Assembly: GCF_003002825.1 (NCBI RefSeq)
Contig: NZ_PVTE01000007.1
Location: 248,001-312,000 of the forward strand
Origin: Spirosoma oryzae
Lineage (GTDB): Bacteria; Bacteroidota; Bacteroidia; Cytophagales; Spirosomataceae
DNA length: 64,000 nt
Direction of reading: 5' to 3'
Shown: piece by piece, positions 1-7,625 of the stretch
Layout: every line of letters starts with the position of its first letter
How positions within the stretch are numbered: the stretch's first letter is position 1
Notes under the pieces: generated by a model
Told to the model about the DNA's origin: nothing
Seen by the model: only the letters and a program-made list of their open reading frames with translations
The model's database searches: none
Program-made: the position numbers and the translations under genes

Positions 1-1
1 G

Positions 2-1471
2 TTGCTGCTGGCGCTGCTGATCGGCGTACCGCTGGGTATCTTGATTGCGCGCCATGCCCGACTGGCGAGTGTAACACTGGGCGTGGCGGGCGTGCTGCAA
101 ACGATTCCTAGCGTCGCCCTGCTGGGCTTTCTGATTCCGGTGCTGGGTATTGGTATCGGGCCGGCGCTGGTCGCTCTGTTCCTGTATGCGCTACTACCCA
201 TCATTCGGAACACCTATGTCGGTATTACGGAGGTAAGCCCGTCGGTGACGGATGCGGCTCGCGGGCTGGGAATGACCGATAATCAAATCCTGCTCAAAGT
301 TGAACTGCCCTTAGCGTTACCTGTGCTTTTCGCCGGTATTCGTACCGCAACCGTCATTAATGTTGGCGTGGCTACCCTGGCTGCTTATGTTGCTGCTGGT
401 GGGTTGGGTGAGTTTATTTTTGGTGGCATTGCGCTGAGTAATACCAGTATGATTCTGGCGGGTGCCATTCCGGCTGCGTTACTGGCCGTTGGGTTCGATG
501 CTGGTCTGGCCTGGCTGCAACATCGATCGGGACGGCGCCTGCGTGTGGGCGCGGTGGTCTTTGCCCTGCTGCTGCCCATGCTATCCGGGTTTGCGCTGCT
601 TCCGGCAGGACATGATAGGCTGGTTGCCGGGTTCGCTCATGAGTTTTATGGCCGGGCCGATGGCTATCCCGGTTTGCAGAAAACGTACGGCTTGCAGCTA
701 ACGCCTAAGCTGATCGACCAGAATCTGATGTACGAGGCCATTCACCGGGGGCAGGTCGACCTTATCAGTGGCTATTCAACCGATGGTCGTATCAAAGCGT
801 TCGATTTACTGGTGTTGGCCGATGACCGACACGCATTTCCACCCTACGATGCCGCGCCCATCGTACGGCAGGCGGCTCTGGATCGCTACCCGGCTCTGGG
901 AACAACGCTGAATAAATTGGCTGGTCGCTTGTCAGACTCCGTCATGACTACGTTGAATTACCAGGTCGATTACCAGAAGCAGTCGCCGGAAGCGGTGGCG
1001 CGTCAGTTTCTGCAACGGACGGGGCTGTATAAAACGCCGTCGCCGGGCGAAAGAACGCAGACGATTGTGATGGGGTCGAAGGTGTTTACCGAGCAGTATA
1101 TTCTGGCCGAAATCTACCGGCAACTGATCGAGGGGCAAACACAACTACGGATGGTCACGAAGACGGGACTGGGCGGTACGCAGATTTGCTTTGATGCCCT
1201 GCGTACTGGTGCCATCGATTTTTACCCCGAATACACGGGGACGGGCCTGCTGGTCATCCTGCAACCACCAGCTGATACGTTGCGAACGATGTCGATGCAG
1301 TCCGATTCGGTCTACGCGTTTGTCGACGCGCAGTTCAGGGTTTCGTACAACATACAGTGGTTAAAACCGCTGGGGTTCAGCAACAGTTATGCGCTGATGA
1401 TGCGTCGCCAGCAGGCGCAGGCATTGGGCATTCGCTCGATACCCGATCTGGTCCGTTACCTACAACGATAG
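2..1471 (+). CDS. ABC transporter permease fused to a circularly permuted glycine betaine/osmolyte-binding domain (5' partial)
   Basis: Inner-membrane permease of an OpuB/ProW-type compatible-solute importer, fused to its own substrate-binding domain. The gene starts before the window. In-window residues 1-200 are permease: the coupling-helix region reads EVSPSVTDAARGLGMT and a last membrane segment lies at about 181-200. The binding domain should follow in the order 'GSK-FTEQ half' then 'EF-RxDGxPGL half'. Here the order is reversed: residues 206-345 match the second half (DGYPGLQKTYG, STDGRIKAFDL, FPPYDAAPIV, VARQFL) and 352-488 match the first half (GSKVFTEQ, GLGGTQ, YPEYTGTG, NSYALMMRR). 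A short linker (about 346-351) joins the old C-terminus to the old N-terminus. The reading frame is continuous and ends in TAG. The ATP-binding subunit is not in the window. The permease call is firm; the permutation is read directly from motif order, while retained binding function is inference. Confidence 0.88.
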   Translation: MLLALLIGVPLGILIARHARLASVTLGVAGVLQTIPSVALLGFLIPVLGIGIGPALVALFLYALLPIIRNTYVGITEVSPSVTDAARGLGMTDNQILLKVELPLALPVLFAGIRTATVINVGVATLAAYVAAGGLGEFIFGGIALSNTSMILAGAIPAALLAVGFDAGLAWLQHRSGRRLRVGAVVFALLLPMLSGFALLPAGHDRLVAGFAHEFYGRADGYPGLQKTYGLQLTPKLIDQNLMYEAIHRGQVDLISGYSTDGRIKAFDLLVLADDRHAFPPYDAAPIVRQAALDRYPALGTTLNKLAGRLSDSVMTTLNYQVDYQKQSPEAVARQFLQRTGLYKTPSPGERTQTIVMGSKVFTEQYILAEIYRQLIEGQTQLRMVTKTGLGGTQICFDALRTGAIDFYPEYTGTGLLVILQPPADTLRTMSMQSDSVYAFVDAQFRVSYNIQWLKPLGFSNSYALMMRRQQAQALGIRSIPDLVRYLQR

Positions 1472-1489
1472 CCGGCTAGTAGCGCTGGG

Positions 1490-2803
1490 TCAACTGGCCG
1501 GCGAAGCCTGCGCGTTTGGTTGGTGCACTGTCTTCCGGAGGACTACTGCGGCTACCAGCATGGCTACTCCACAGCCAATACCAAGCGTCGACGTCGTTAT
1601 CATGGGTTGTAACTGCCCGGCCAGAAAAATGCCGATTACATCTGCCTGATTGCTTATCGCCATATAAAAAGCAAACTGTGACCCTTCGATGCCGCGTTGA
1701 CACAGACTCATCAGCATCGGCAGCGCGGCAATGCTGAAGATTGGTTCGAGTGATTGACGGACCACCAGTCCGGCAGTAGCTACCGTCGGATCGTTCCAGG
1801 ACGAAGCCGCCAGTGCGTACCCAATGTGCAGTATTGCCATGCCCAGCGTGGTGCCCAGCAGCATTCGTTGCGCACCAACAGTGTCGGCCAGCCACCCCCC
1901 CAACAGCGCCAGCAAAACCGCTAGTAGCGTACCATATGTGCCGCTGAGTACAGATACATCGGTGTCGGTCCAGCCCAGTTGCTGAATTAAGTGAATATTG
2001 AATGCGCGCTGGAAGAGCCGTTCGCCGATGAAGACCAGGGCGATAGCCCCAAAAATCAGCAAGGGTCGGGGCAACAGAATGGCCCGTAACAAGGTACGGA
2101 GGAGGGGGCCGAACGACCAGTCTGGTCGCGTAACCGGCAATTTGCCGGGGGCCGGGGTGGGGGTAACTATCCGGCGCTTGAACGAAACGAACGCGTCGCC
2201 GGGTTGTTCCCGGATGAAAAATGTCAGCACGGTAAAGGCCAGCAGCGTAACGGACTGGGCTATAGCCGCTAGCTGAAAACTACCGTTGCGAATCAGGTAA
2301 GCCAGTCCGGCCGCGCCGATTGCCTGCCCCACGACCATGCCGCCTTTCATAAAGGCATTGACGCGGCCCCGCTCGGCTACAGCTACAGTCGAGATGGCGA
2401 GGGCATCGACGCTGACGTCCTGCAACGATGCAAAAACGCCGTGTAATGAGAACGCAATGGCCAGCGCCGAAAACTGACTGACTGGATCACGGATGAATAT
2501 GATACCGACGGATGCAATCAACGCCATGAGTTGAGCGGCCAGTACCCAGGGGCGTCGACGGCCCATAGCTGATGCCTGAAGCCGATCGACAAACGGTCCC
2601 CAGACAAACTTAAAGCCCCAGGGTAAGCCAACGATAGCGCCAAAGCTACCCAAAGCCTGCGGGGTTAATCCTTCCGCTGCGAGGTAATTGGTAACGGCGG
2701 TCAGGGCGAAACCGGAGGGCAGCCCCTGCATGACGTAGAGGTAAAAAAAAGTGCCGTAGCGCAGTGACCGTCGTTGCGACAGCGTCAGGGTAGGTAACGT
2801 CAT
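1490..2803 (-). CDS. MFS transporter, AmpG-like
   Basis: Predicted 12-helix inner-membrane carrier of 437 residues. The N-terminus (YLYVMQGLPSGF, then GLPWGFKFVWGPFVDR and GRRRPWVL) matches the AmpG/acetyl-CoA-transporter branch of the major facilitator superfamily, whose best-known members import anhydro-muropeptides during wall recycling. A second conserved loop, GGWLADTVGAQRM, sits where the second half of the fold repeats the first. The gene converges on the osmolyte transporter with only 18 bases between the stop codons. No amidase or beta-lactamase gene adjoins it, so muropeptide transport is only one possibility; another solute of the same subfamily is equally allowed. Confidence 0.8.
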   Translation of the reverse strand: MTLPTLTLSQRRSLRYGTFFYLYVMQGLPSGFALTAVTNYLAAEGLTPQALGSFGAIVGLPWGFKFVWGPFVDRLQASAMGRRRPWVLAAQLMALIASVGIIFIRDPVSQFSALAIAFSLHGVFASLQDVSVDALAISTVAVAERGRVNAFMKGGMVVGQAIGAAGLAYLIRNGSFQLAAIAQSVTLLAFTVLTFFIREQPGDAFVSFKRRIVTPTPAPGKLPVTRPDWSFGPLLRTLLRAILLPRPLLIFGAIALVFIGERLFQRAFNIHLIQQLGWTDTDVSVLSGTYGTLLAVLLALLGGWLADTVGAQRMLLGTTLGMAILHIGYALAASSWNDPTVATAGLVVRQSLEPIFSIAALPMLMSLCQRGIEGSQFAFYMAISNQADVIGIFLAGQLQPMITTSTLGIGCGVAMLVAAVVLRKTVHQPNAQASPAS

Positions 2804-2988
2804 AGGCTGTCAACCGCTTGTACGGGCCGTAGTGTTTCAGCGAATGACGTTTTGTGTACCTGTTGGTTTTGCTCAGTCAACAGGAGTTGGCGCAGACCGT
2901 TGCGTATGCATAATATAATCGGTTGGTCGGCAGGTATGAGCGACTCTGACAGTCTGCTGGTTCTACAACGTAAATGGGCATCGGTAGT

Positions 2989-3024
2989 AAGAAATAAAGC
3001 ACCCGTTGAGGTGCTTTATTTCTT
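2989..3024 (-). terminator. Terminator hairpin overlapping the mpg stop codon
   Basis: A perfect 15-bp stem (2989-3003 with 3010-3024) and 6-base loop. On the minus strand the upstream arm contains the last codons and TAA stop of mpg, so the hairpin begins inside the coding region. There is no long U tract after it. Confidence 0.7.
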
Positions 3025-3648
3025 GCTGACAAACGGATTGCCGTTGATGTAATAGCGGTACGGTAAGTCGACGCCCTGCGTTAGGCCGATACGCGTCGTC
3101 GTGACCATGTCGAAATCGGTCTGAACCGGCCCACGGATGTAGATGGTACCAGTAATGAGCGAACTGTTGTTATCGCGCTGCCGGCTGATACCCAGTGCAA
3201 TCGTCAGTTTGCCGGGACCGTTACAGAGGTTACGGAAACCCTTTGTGGTGCCGGGGTCGACGGTGTTGTTGCGGTAGCGTTCGAAGCCGGTCTTGAACGC
3301 TTCGTTGCGCCGATCGGCCATCAGGTCGATGCCTTCGGTTGGCTCCAGCGCCCGGATGAGTACGGCTTCCCCCACACCCTCGGGACTGGTAACGACGTTG
3401 ATGCAGTTGTAGTGATTATAGATCTGGTACACGTAGAGCGTTCCGGCGGGGCCAAACATAGCTGCGTTGCGCGTTGTCTGCCGCCGATAGGCGTGACAGG
3501 CGGGGTCGCCCGTCACGTAGCCTTCTGTCTCGACAATGATGCCGGTGGTAAGGCCTTCCGGCGTTTCGTGGACCAGTTCGCAACCCAGCAGCTGTTGGGC
3601 AACGGTCAGCGTGTCGTTGTTGTAAAAAGCTGCGCCAAGCCGTTCCAT
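3016..3648 (-). CDS. mpg: 3-methyladenine DNA glycosylase (AAG/MPG family)
   Basis: Base-excision repair enzyme of 210 residues that removes alkylated purines such as 3-methyladenine and hypoxanthine. Recognisable family features are the AQQLLGCELV opening, the catalytic-region run IIVETEGYVTGDPACHAYR (catalytic Glu in ETE, followed by the DxAxHA-like DPACHAYR), the GTLYVYQIYNHYNCINVV strand, EAVLIRALEP, and the C-terminal NGPGKL and GPRIG-like GPVQT region. Length is typical for the bacterial enzyme. Its start codon shares one base with the stop of yicC upstream (TGATG), so the two are probably translationally coupled. Identification is strong. Confidence 0.93.
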   Translation of the reverse strand: MERLGAAFYNNDTLTVAQQLLGCELVHETPEGLTTGIIVETEGYVTGDPACHAYRRQTTRNAAMFGPAGTLYVYQIYNHYNCINVVTSPEGVGEAVLIRALEPTEGIDLMADRRNEAFKTGFERYRNNTVDPGTTKGFRNLCNGPGKLTIALGISRQRDNNSSLITGTIYIRGPVQTDFDMVTTTRIGLTQGVDLPYRYYINGNPFVSKK

Positions 3649-4535
3649 CAGATCACGTTCATCGTCTGCTCCTTGATCTTCTCTAACTCGTCTTTCATCT
3701 GAACCACGAAGCGCTGAATCGTTGCGTCGTTGGCTTTCGAGCCGATGGTATTGATTTCCCGGCCGATTTCCTGCGCGATGAAGTTGAGTTTTTTGCCGTT
3801 GGCTTCTTCGGTGTTCATGACGTCGACGAAATAATCGAGGTGGTTTTTCAGCCGAACCTTCTCTTCCGAAATGTCGAACTTCTCGACGTAATAAATCAGC
3901 TCTTGTTCGAAGCGGTTCCGGTCGAAGGTTTCACTGTCGAGGAGTTCGCGCACGTTGGTCATCAGCCGCTCGCGCACCGCCGGAATCCGCAGGACGTCCT
4001 GCTTCTCGATGTCGCTCAGGCAGTTGCTGATCGTTTGAATGTATTCGCCGAATTTGCCTTCCAGCACGGCACCATCCTGCTGCCGGAACGCATTGCACCG
4101 CCGGAGAGCTTCCTGCACCGCCTGCTGCACCGCAGACCAGTCGGTCGTGTCGTCGGCGGCTTCGGTAACCTCTGTCTGGTAAACATTGGGCTGACCAAGG
4201 GCCATTTTCAGCAGGTCGCCGTCGGGGATAGTCATCAACAGGCCAGCCGCCGATTCGCGGATGTCGTTGACATAAGCTGTCAGCAGGGGGCGGTTGATAA
4301 CAACGCCCGGCTTCACCGACTGCGTACGGGTAACGCTGACGGACAACTCGACTTTCCCACGCTCAAGCTGCTGCGTAACCAGGGCGCGCAGTTCGATTTC
4401 CTTGTCGGCGTACTGCCGGGGCAGGCGGCAGAAAATATCCAGAAATTTAGAGTTCAGCGTCTTTACTTCGGCGGTAACGGACAGGCTACCGGTTTCTATG
4501 GTCGCGTTGCCGAAACCGGTCATTGACTTAAGCAT
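3648..4535 (-). CDS. yicC: YicC/YloC-family endoribonuclease
   Basis: Member of the YicC family (295 residues), cytoplasmic RNA-cleaving proteins. The N-terminus MLKSMTGFG and the following EVKTLNSKFLDIFCRLP are the hallmark of the YicC N-terminal domain. The C-terminal domain shows ELIYYVEKFDISEEKVRLKNHL and GKKLNFIAQEIGREINTIGSKAND, again typical and carrying conserved acidic residues proposed to bind metal. Full length. It is the first gene of a two-gene unit with mpg, overlapping it by one base. In many Bacteroidota gmk follows yicC; here it does not. Upstream is a palindromic repeat that separates it from pdxA. Confidence 0.95.
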   Translation of the reverse strand: MLKSMTGFGNATIETGSLSVTAEVKTLNSKFLDIFCRLPRQYADKEIELRALVTQQLERGKVELSVSVTRTQSVKPGVVINRPLLTAYVNDIRESAAGLLMTIPDGDLLKMALGQPNVYQTEVTEAADDTTDWSAVQQAVQEALRRCNAFRQQDGAVLEGKFGEYIQTISNCLSDIEKQDVLRIPAVRERLMTNVRELLDSETFDRNRFEQELIYYVEKFDISEEKVRLKNHLDYFVDVMNTEEANGKKLNFIAQEIGREINTIGSKANDATIQRFVVQMKDELEKIKEQTMNVI

Positions 4536-4548
4536 ACGAATGGAGTTA

Positions 4549-4714
4549 CAAGGTTGTAAAGTTGGATGGTTGTAGCGTTAGCCAGTTGTAAAGTTGCATG
4601 GTTGTCGTGTTGTAAAGTTGCCATTCAGCAGCCAGGACGAGTCAGCCCCGGCGGGAAACCGCAACTCTACAGCGCTGCAACTCTGAAACTTTATAACTAT
4701 CCAACTTTATAACT
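4549..4714. repeat. Intergenic inverted repeat (TTGTAAAGTTG family)
   Basis: Left arm built from the word TTGTAAAGTTG in several degenerate copies; right arm from its complement (AACTTTATAACT, CAACTTTATAACTTT). A variable GC-rich core separates the arms. It fills the gap between yicC and pdxA and ends at the pdxA stop codon. Similar elements occur at 61836-61937 and 63313-63419. Confidence 0.75.
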
Positions 4715-6337
4715 TTATTTAAGGGCATTGGCAGCCAGTTCGGCGTATTCCTTGCGCTGCCGGGCCACGTCGATGGCCGTGTAGATAGCCTGCATCATGG
4801 ATGTCTCATCGGCCAGATTTTTTCCCGCAATATCATAAGCGGTGCCGTGGTCGGGGGAGGTCCGTACGGCTGGCATACCGGCCGTGAAGTTGACGCCTTC
4901 CTCAAACGCAATCGATTTGAACGGGATCAGTCCCTGATCGTGGTACATCGCGAGTACCGCGTCGAACTTGCCGTAACTGCGCGTACCGAAGAAGCCATCG
5001 GCCGGGTAAGGGCCAAACACCAGCTGCCCTTTGTTGCGCAGGTCATTCAGCAACGGCTTGATGATGTCCTGCTCTTCGTTGCCCAGCAGCCCTTCTTCTC
5101 CTGCATGGGGGTTAAGGCCCAGCACCGCAATTTTCGGCTTTTCGATACCGAAATCCTGCTTCAGCGACTGCATCATCAGGTTCAGTTTCTGCAAAATCCG
5201 CTCGCGGGTAACGTTTTGCCGTACCCGGCCCAGCGGTACGTGGCCCGTAACGACGCCCACGCGCAACTGCTCGCTGACCATGAACATCAGGTTGTCGGCA
5301 ACGCCAAACTGCTCGGCGAGGTATTCGGTATGACCCGGAAATTTAAACTCCTCAGACTGAATGTTGTATTTGTTGATCGGAGCCGTTACGAGCGCGTCGA
5401 TCTTCCCTTCTTTCAGATCGTCTACGGCGCGTTGCAGGCAGGCGAAGGCCGCTTGCCCCGCTTCGGGTGTCACCTGACCGGGCTGAATTTCCTGCTGCTG
5501 ATCGGGCCAGCACGTGATGACGTTCGTCATCTTATGGCTGATCTGCGAAATGCTGGGGGCTCCGTTGAGGTTCCAGTCTTTCATGTCCAGCAAATTCCGA
5601 TACCGGTTCATGATGCGCATCGACCCATAAATGACCGGCGTACATAGCTTTTGCAGGCGGTTGTACTGAAGGGCTTTCAGGATTACCTCCGGCCCGATAC
5701 CGTTGTAGTCGCCCATCGAGATACCGATCACCAGCCGGTTATCACCCGGTTGACCGCCGTCGCGGTCGGCGCGGCTGGCCTGATCGTCGGATTCATTGAC
5801 GGAAGCGTCACGCTGCCGGGACTCGCGTTGCCGGTTTTCCGGATTTCCGTTTTCCCGGTCACGACCCGACTGCTCCCGATTGCGCGGCTCCTGCTTGTCG
5901 GTCTCCCGTGCCTGACTGGCTTGCTCCCGATTGCGCGGTTCCTGACTGTTCGCATCGCGTTCGCGATTCGCCTGCCGGTCGCCAGTGCGTTGGTTTTGGG
6001 CGGGTCGCTGATTGGTTTCGCGGGTTTGCTGGTCGCGGGTATCGTCGGAACGGCGTCCGTTGTCTCGTTGCGGCCGGCTATCTTTCTGCACCATGTCGTG
6101 CCGTCCGTTCTGCCGGTTGTCGCGCCCGTTGTTGTCGCCCTGCGTAAACTCACGGCGGGGTTGCCCACGCCGGCCTCCTTCGCGCGGATTGGCTGGGGTG
6201 TTTTCAGCGGGGGCAGGCTGGGCAGTTGGCTCCACCGGGGCAGATGCGGTGGGCTGGGTAGCCTCTATATCGACCGATGAGTTGGGCAAGGGCACCAACG
6301 AATCGGGTGTACTATCTTCAGATTGGCGTTGTTCCAT
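4715..6337 (-). CDS. pdxA: 4-hydroxythreonine-4-phosphate dehydrogenase PdxA with long disordered N-terminal extension
   Basis: Enzyme of the DXP-dependent pyridoxal-phosphate pathway: NAD-dependent oxidation of 4-phosphohydroxy-L-threonine, which then feeds PdxJ. Residues 201-540 form the complete catalytic domain: GDYNGIGPEV, VTAPINK, FPGHTEYLA (metal His), VTGHVPL, GLNPHAGE (metal His), YHDQGLIPFK (metal His), VRTSPDHGTAYDIAGK. Residues 1-200 are extra. They are almost free of hydrophobic residues, rich in Arg, Gln, Asn, Asp, Glu and Gly, and carry an internal repeat QEPRNREQ at about 132 and 149. There is no Met between residue 82 and Met208 of the GDYNGIGPEV region, so a conventional start just before the catalytic domain is missing and the extension is probably translated. 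Divergent from the dehydrogenase gene at 6460. Confidence 0.93.
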   Translation of the reverse strand: MEQRQSEDSTPDSLVPLPNSSVDIEATQPTASAPVEPTAQPAPAENTPANPREGGRRGQPRREFTQGDNNGRDNRQNGRHDMVQKDSRPQRDNGRRSDDTRDQQTRETNQRPAQNQRTGDRQANRERDANSQEPRNREQASQARETDKQEPRNREQSGRDRENGNPENRQRESRQRDASVNESDDQASRADRDGGQPGDNRLVIGISMGDYNGIGPEVILKALQYNRLQKLCTPVIYGSMRIMNRYRNLLDMKDWNLNGAPSISQISHKMTNVITCWPDQQQEIQPGQVTPEAGQAAFACLQRAVDDLKEGKIDALVTAPINKYNIQSEEFKFPGHTEYLAEQFGVADNLMFMVSEQLRVGVVTGHVPLGRVRQNVTRERILQKLNLMMQSLKQDFGIEKPKIAVLGLNPHAGEEGLLGNEEQDIIKPLLNDLRNKGQLVFGPYPADGFFGTRSYGKFDAVLAMYHDQGLIPFKSIAFEEGVNFTAGMPAVRTSPDHGTAYDIAGKNLADETSMMQAIYTAIDVARQRKEYAELAANALK

Positions 6338-6459
6338 CTACTTTTGCTAGTTTCGCCAGGTGTTTAGCTACTAAACCAATTGAGGTACCCAATGGGTTAC
6401 CGACGATTGGCGATTTTCCTGTTTCATCGATAAAGCCGCAAGGTACGAAAACCCGACGG

Positions 6460-7407
6460 ATGTCCCAGATTCCCTTCTCTCTTCTGATTGTCGACGAAAT
6501 GCACCCGTCGCTGTTTACCATGCTCGACAACGCTGGCTTCGCCTACAGCTACCAGCCGACCTTGACCCGGGCCGACATACTGACAACGATCGGTGCCTAC
6601 CAGGGGCTGATTATTCGCAGTAAAACCACCGTCGATGCGGACCTGCTGGCGCATGCCCCGGCCCTGCAACTGATCGGGCGGGCGGGTGCCGGGCTTGACC
6701 TGATTGATCTGGACGTGGTCAAGCAGCGAGGCATTCAGGTATTTCATGCCGGTACCGGCAACCGCGATGCCGTGGGCGAGCATGTCGTTGGTATGTTGCT
6801 GGGCCTGATTGCCAATATCGTGAAGGCCGACCGGGAAGTGCGGCAGGGCGTCTGGGACCGCGAAGGTAACCGGGGCTACGAACTGGGTAGTATGACGGTC
6901 GGCATTGTCGGGTACGGCAATAACGGACAGGCCACCGCCCGTCGGCTTAGCGGCTTCGGCTGCCGGGTACTGTGCTACGACAAATACCGGACAAGCTATA
7001 GCGATGCGTTTGCGCAGGAAGCGTCGATGGGCCAATTGCTCGAAGAAGCCGATGTACTGAGCCTGCACATCCCGCTGACCGACGAAACCCGGACGCTGAT
7101 TGATGACAACCTCATTCAGCAGGCGAGTAAACCGTTTTACCTGATCAATGCCGCCCGGGGGGAAATCGCGTCGCTGTCGGCAGTGGTGCGGGGACTGGAG
7201 AGTGGTAAACTGCGCGGAGCCTGTCTGGACGTACTGGAAAACGAAAAACTCGGCAAACTGACACCCGAGCAGCAGACGGCTTTCGACTACCTGCGCCAGT
7301 CAGACAAAGTTGTGCTGACCCCCCACGTAGCGGGCTGGACCCATGAAAGCTACGTCCGAATCAACGAGGTACTCGTTCAGCAGCTAAGTCAGGCACTGGC
7401 TGAGTAA
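6460..7407 (+). CDS. D-isomer-specific 2-hydroxyacid dehydrogenase (phosphoglycerate dehydrogenase-like)
   Basis: Cytoplasmic NAD-dependent 2-hydroxyacid dehydrogenase, 315 residues from the ATG at 6460. The frame is open further upstream, but that part would run into the divergent pdxA gene and has no family similarity, so the ATG giving MSQIPFSLLIVDEMH was chosen. Features: substrate-domain signature RAGAGLDLID, Rossmann motif GYGNNG (about 151-156), catalytic Arg in NAARGE, acid in DVLENE and catalytic His in TPHVAG. No C-terminal ACT domain, so it is the short form; phosphoserine-pathway activity is plausible but erythronate-4-phosphate or other 2-hydroxyacids are not excluded. pdxA lies next door; PdxB, the enzyme before PdxA in the vitamin B6 route, belongs to this same superfamily. 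A strong terminator follows. Confidence 0.88.
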   Translation: MSQIPFSLLIVDEMHPSLFTMLDNAGFAYSYQPTLTRADILTTIGAYQGLIIRSKTTVDADLLAHAPALQLIGRAGAGLDLIDLDVVKQRGIQVFHAGTGNRDAVGEHVVGMLLGLIANIVKADREVRQGVWDREGNRGYELGSMTVGIVGYGNNGQATARRLSGFGCRVLCYDKYRTSYSDAFAQEASMGQLLEEADVLSLHIPLTDETRTLIDDNLIQQASKPFYLINAARGEIASLSAVVRGLESGKLRGACLDVLENEKLGKLTPEQQTAFDYLRQSDKVVLTPHVAGWTHESYVRINEVLVQQLSQALAE

Positions 7408-7418
7408 ACACGATTTTG

Positions 7419-7465
7419 AAAAAGCCCGGAACACCTGCCGACCCGTAGGTGTTCCGGGCTTTTTT
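7419..7465 (+). terminator. Rho-independent terminator after the dehydrogenase gene
   Basis: An 18-bp perfect stem (7419-7436 with 7447-7464) rich in GC in the middle, 10-base loop, flanked by A-run and T-run so it may act on both strands. Confidence 0.9.
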
Positions 7466-7625
7466 ACGTTATAGACGATTAAAGACATATTAAGTGCAAG
7501 CCACATAGGCTATTTGCCCAACTTTATCTACGTCGATTCGCATATGTGTGAAAAGAAGCTAGCATATTTGATATACTCTATCAATTAAATAACAGAATTC
7601 CCTAATCAACTAACTTCATCCTTTA

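Noticed and set aside
617-1471. The reversed binding-domain order as a frameshift or assembly artefact
   Set aside because: The whole region is one open frame with no stop, both halves are complete, and the junctions are clean; a frameshift cannot swap halves. A misassembly cannot be fully excluded without reads.
5738-6337. A separate gene for the N-terminal region of pdxA
   Set aside because: It is in the same frame as the catalytic domain with no stop between them, so a fusion is the simpler reading.
6277-6459. 61-codon upstream extension of the 2-hydroxyacid dehydrogenase
   Set aside because: Overlaps the start of the divergent pdxA gene and shows no family similarity; the ATG at 6460 begins the known fold.
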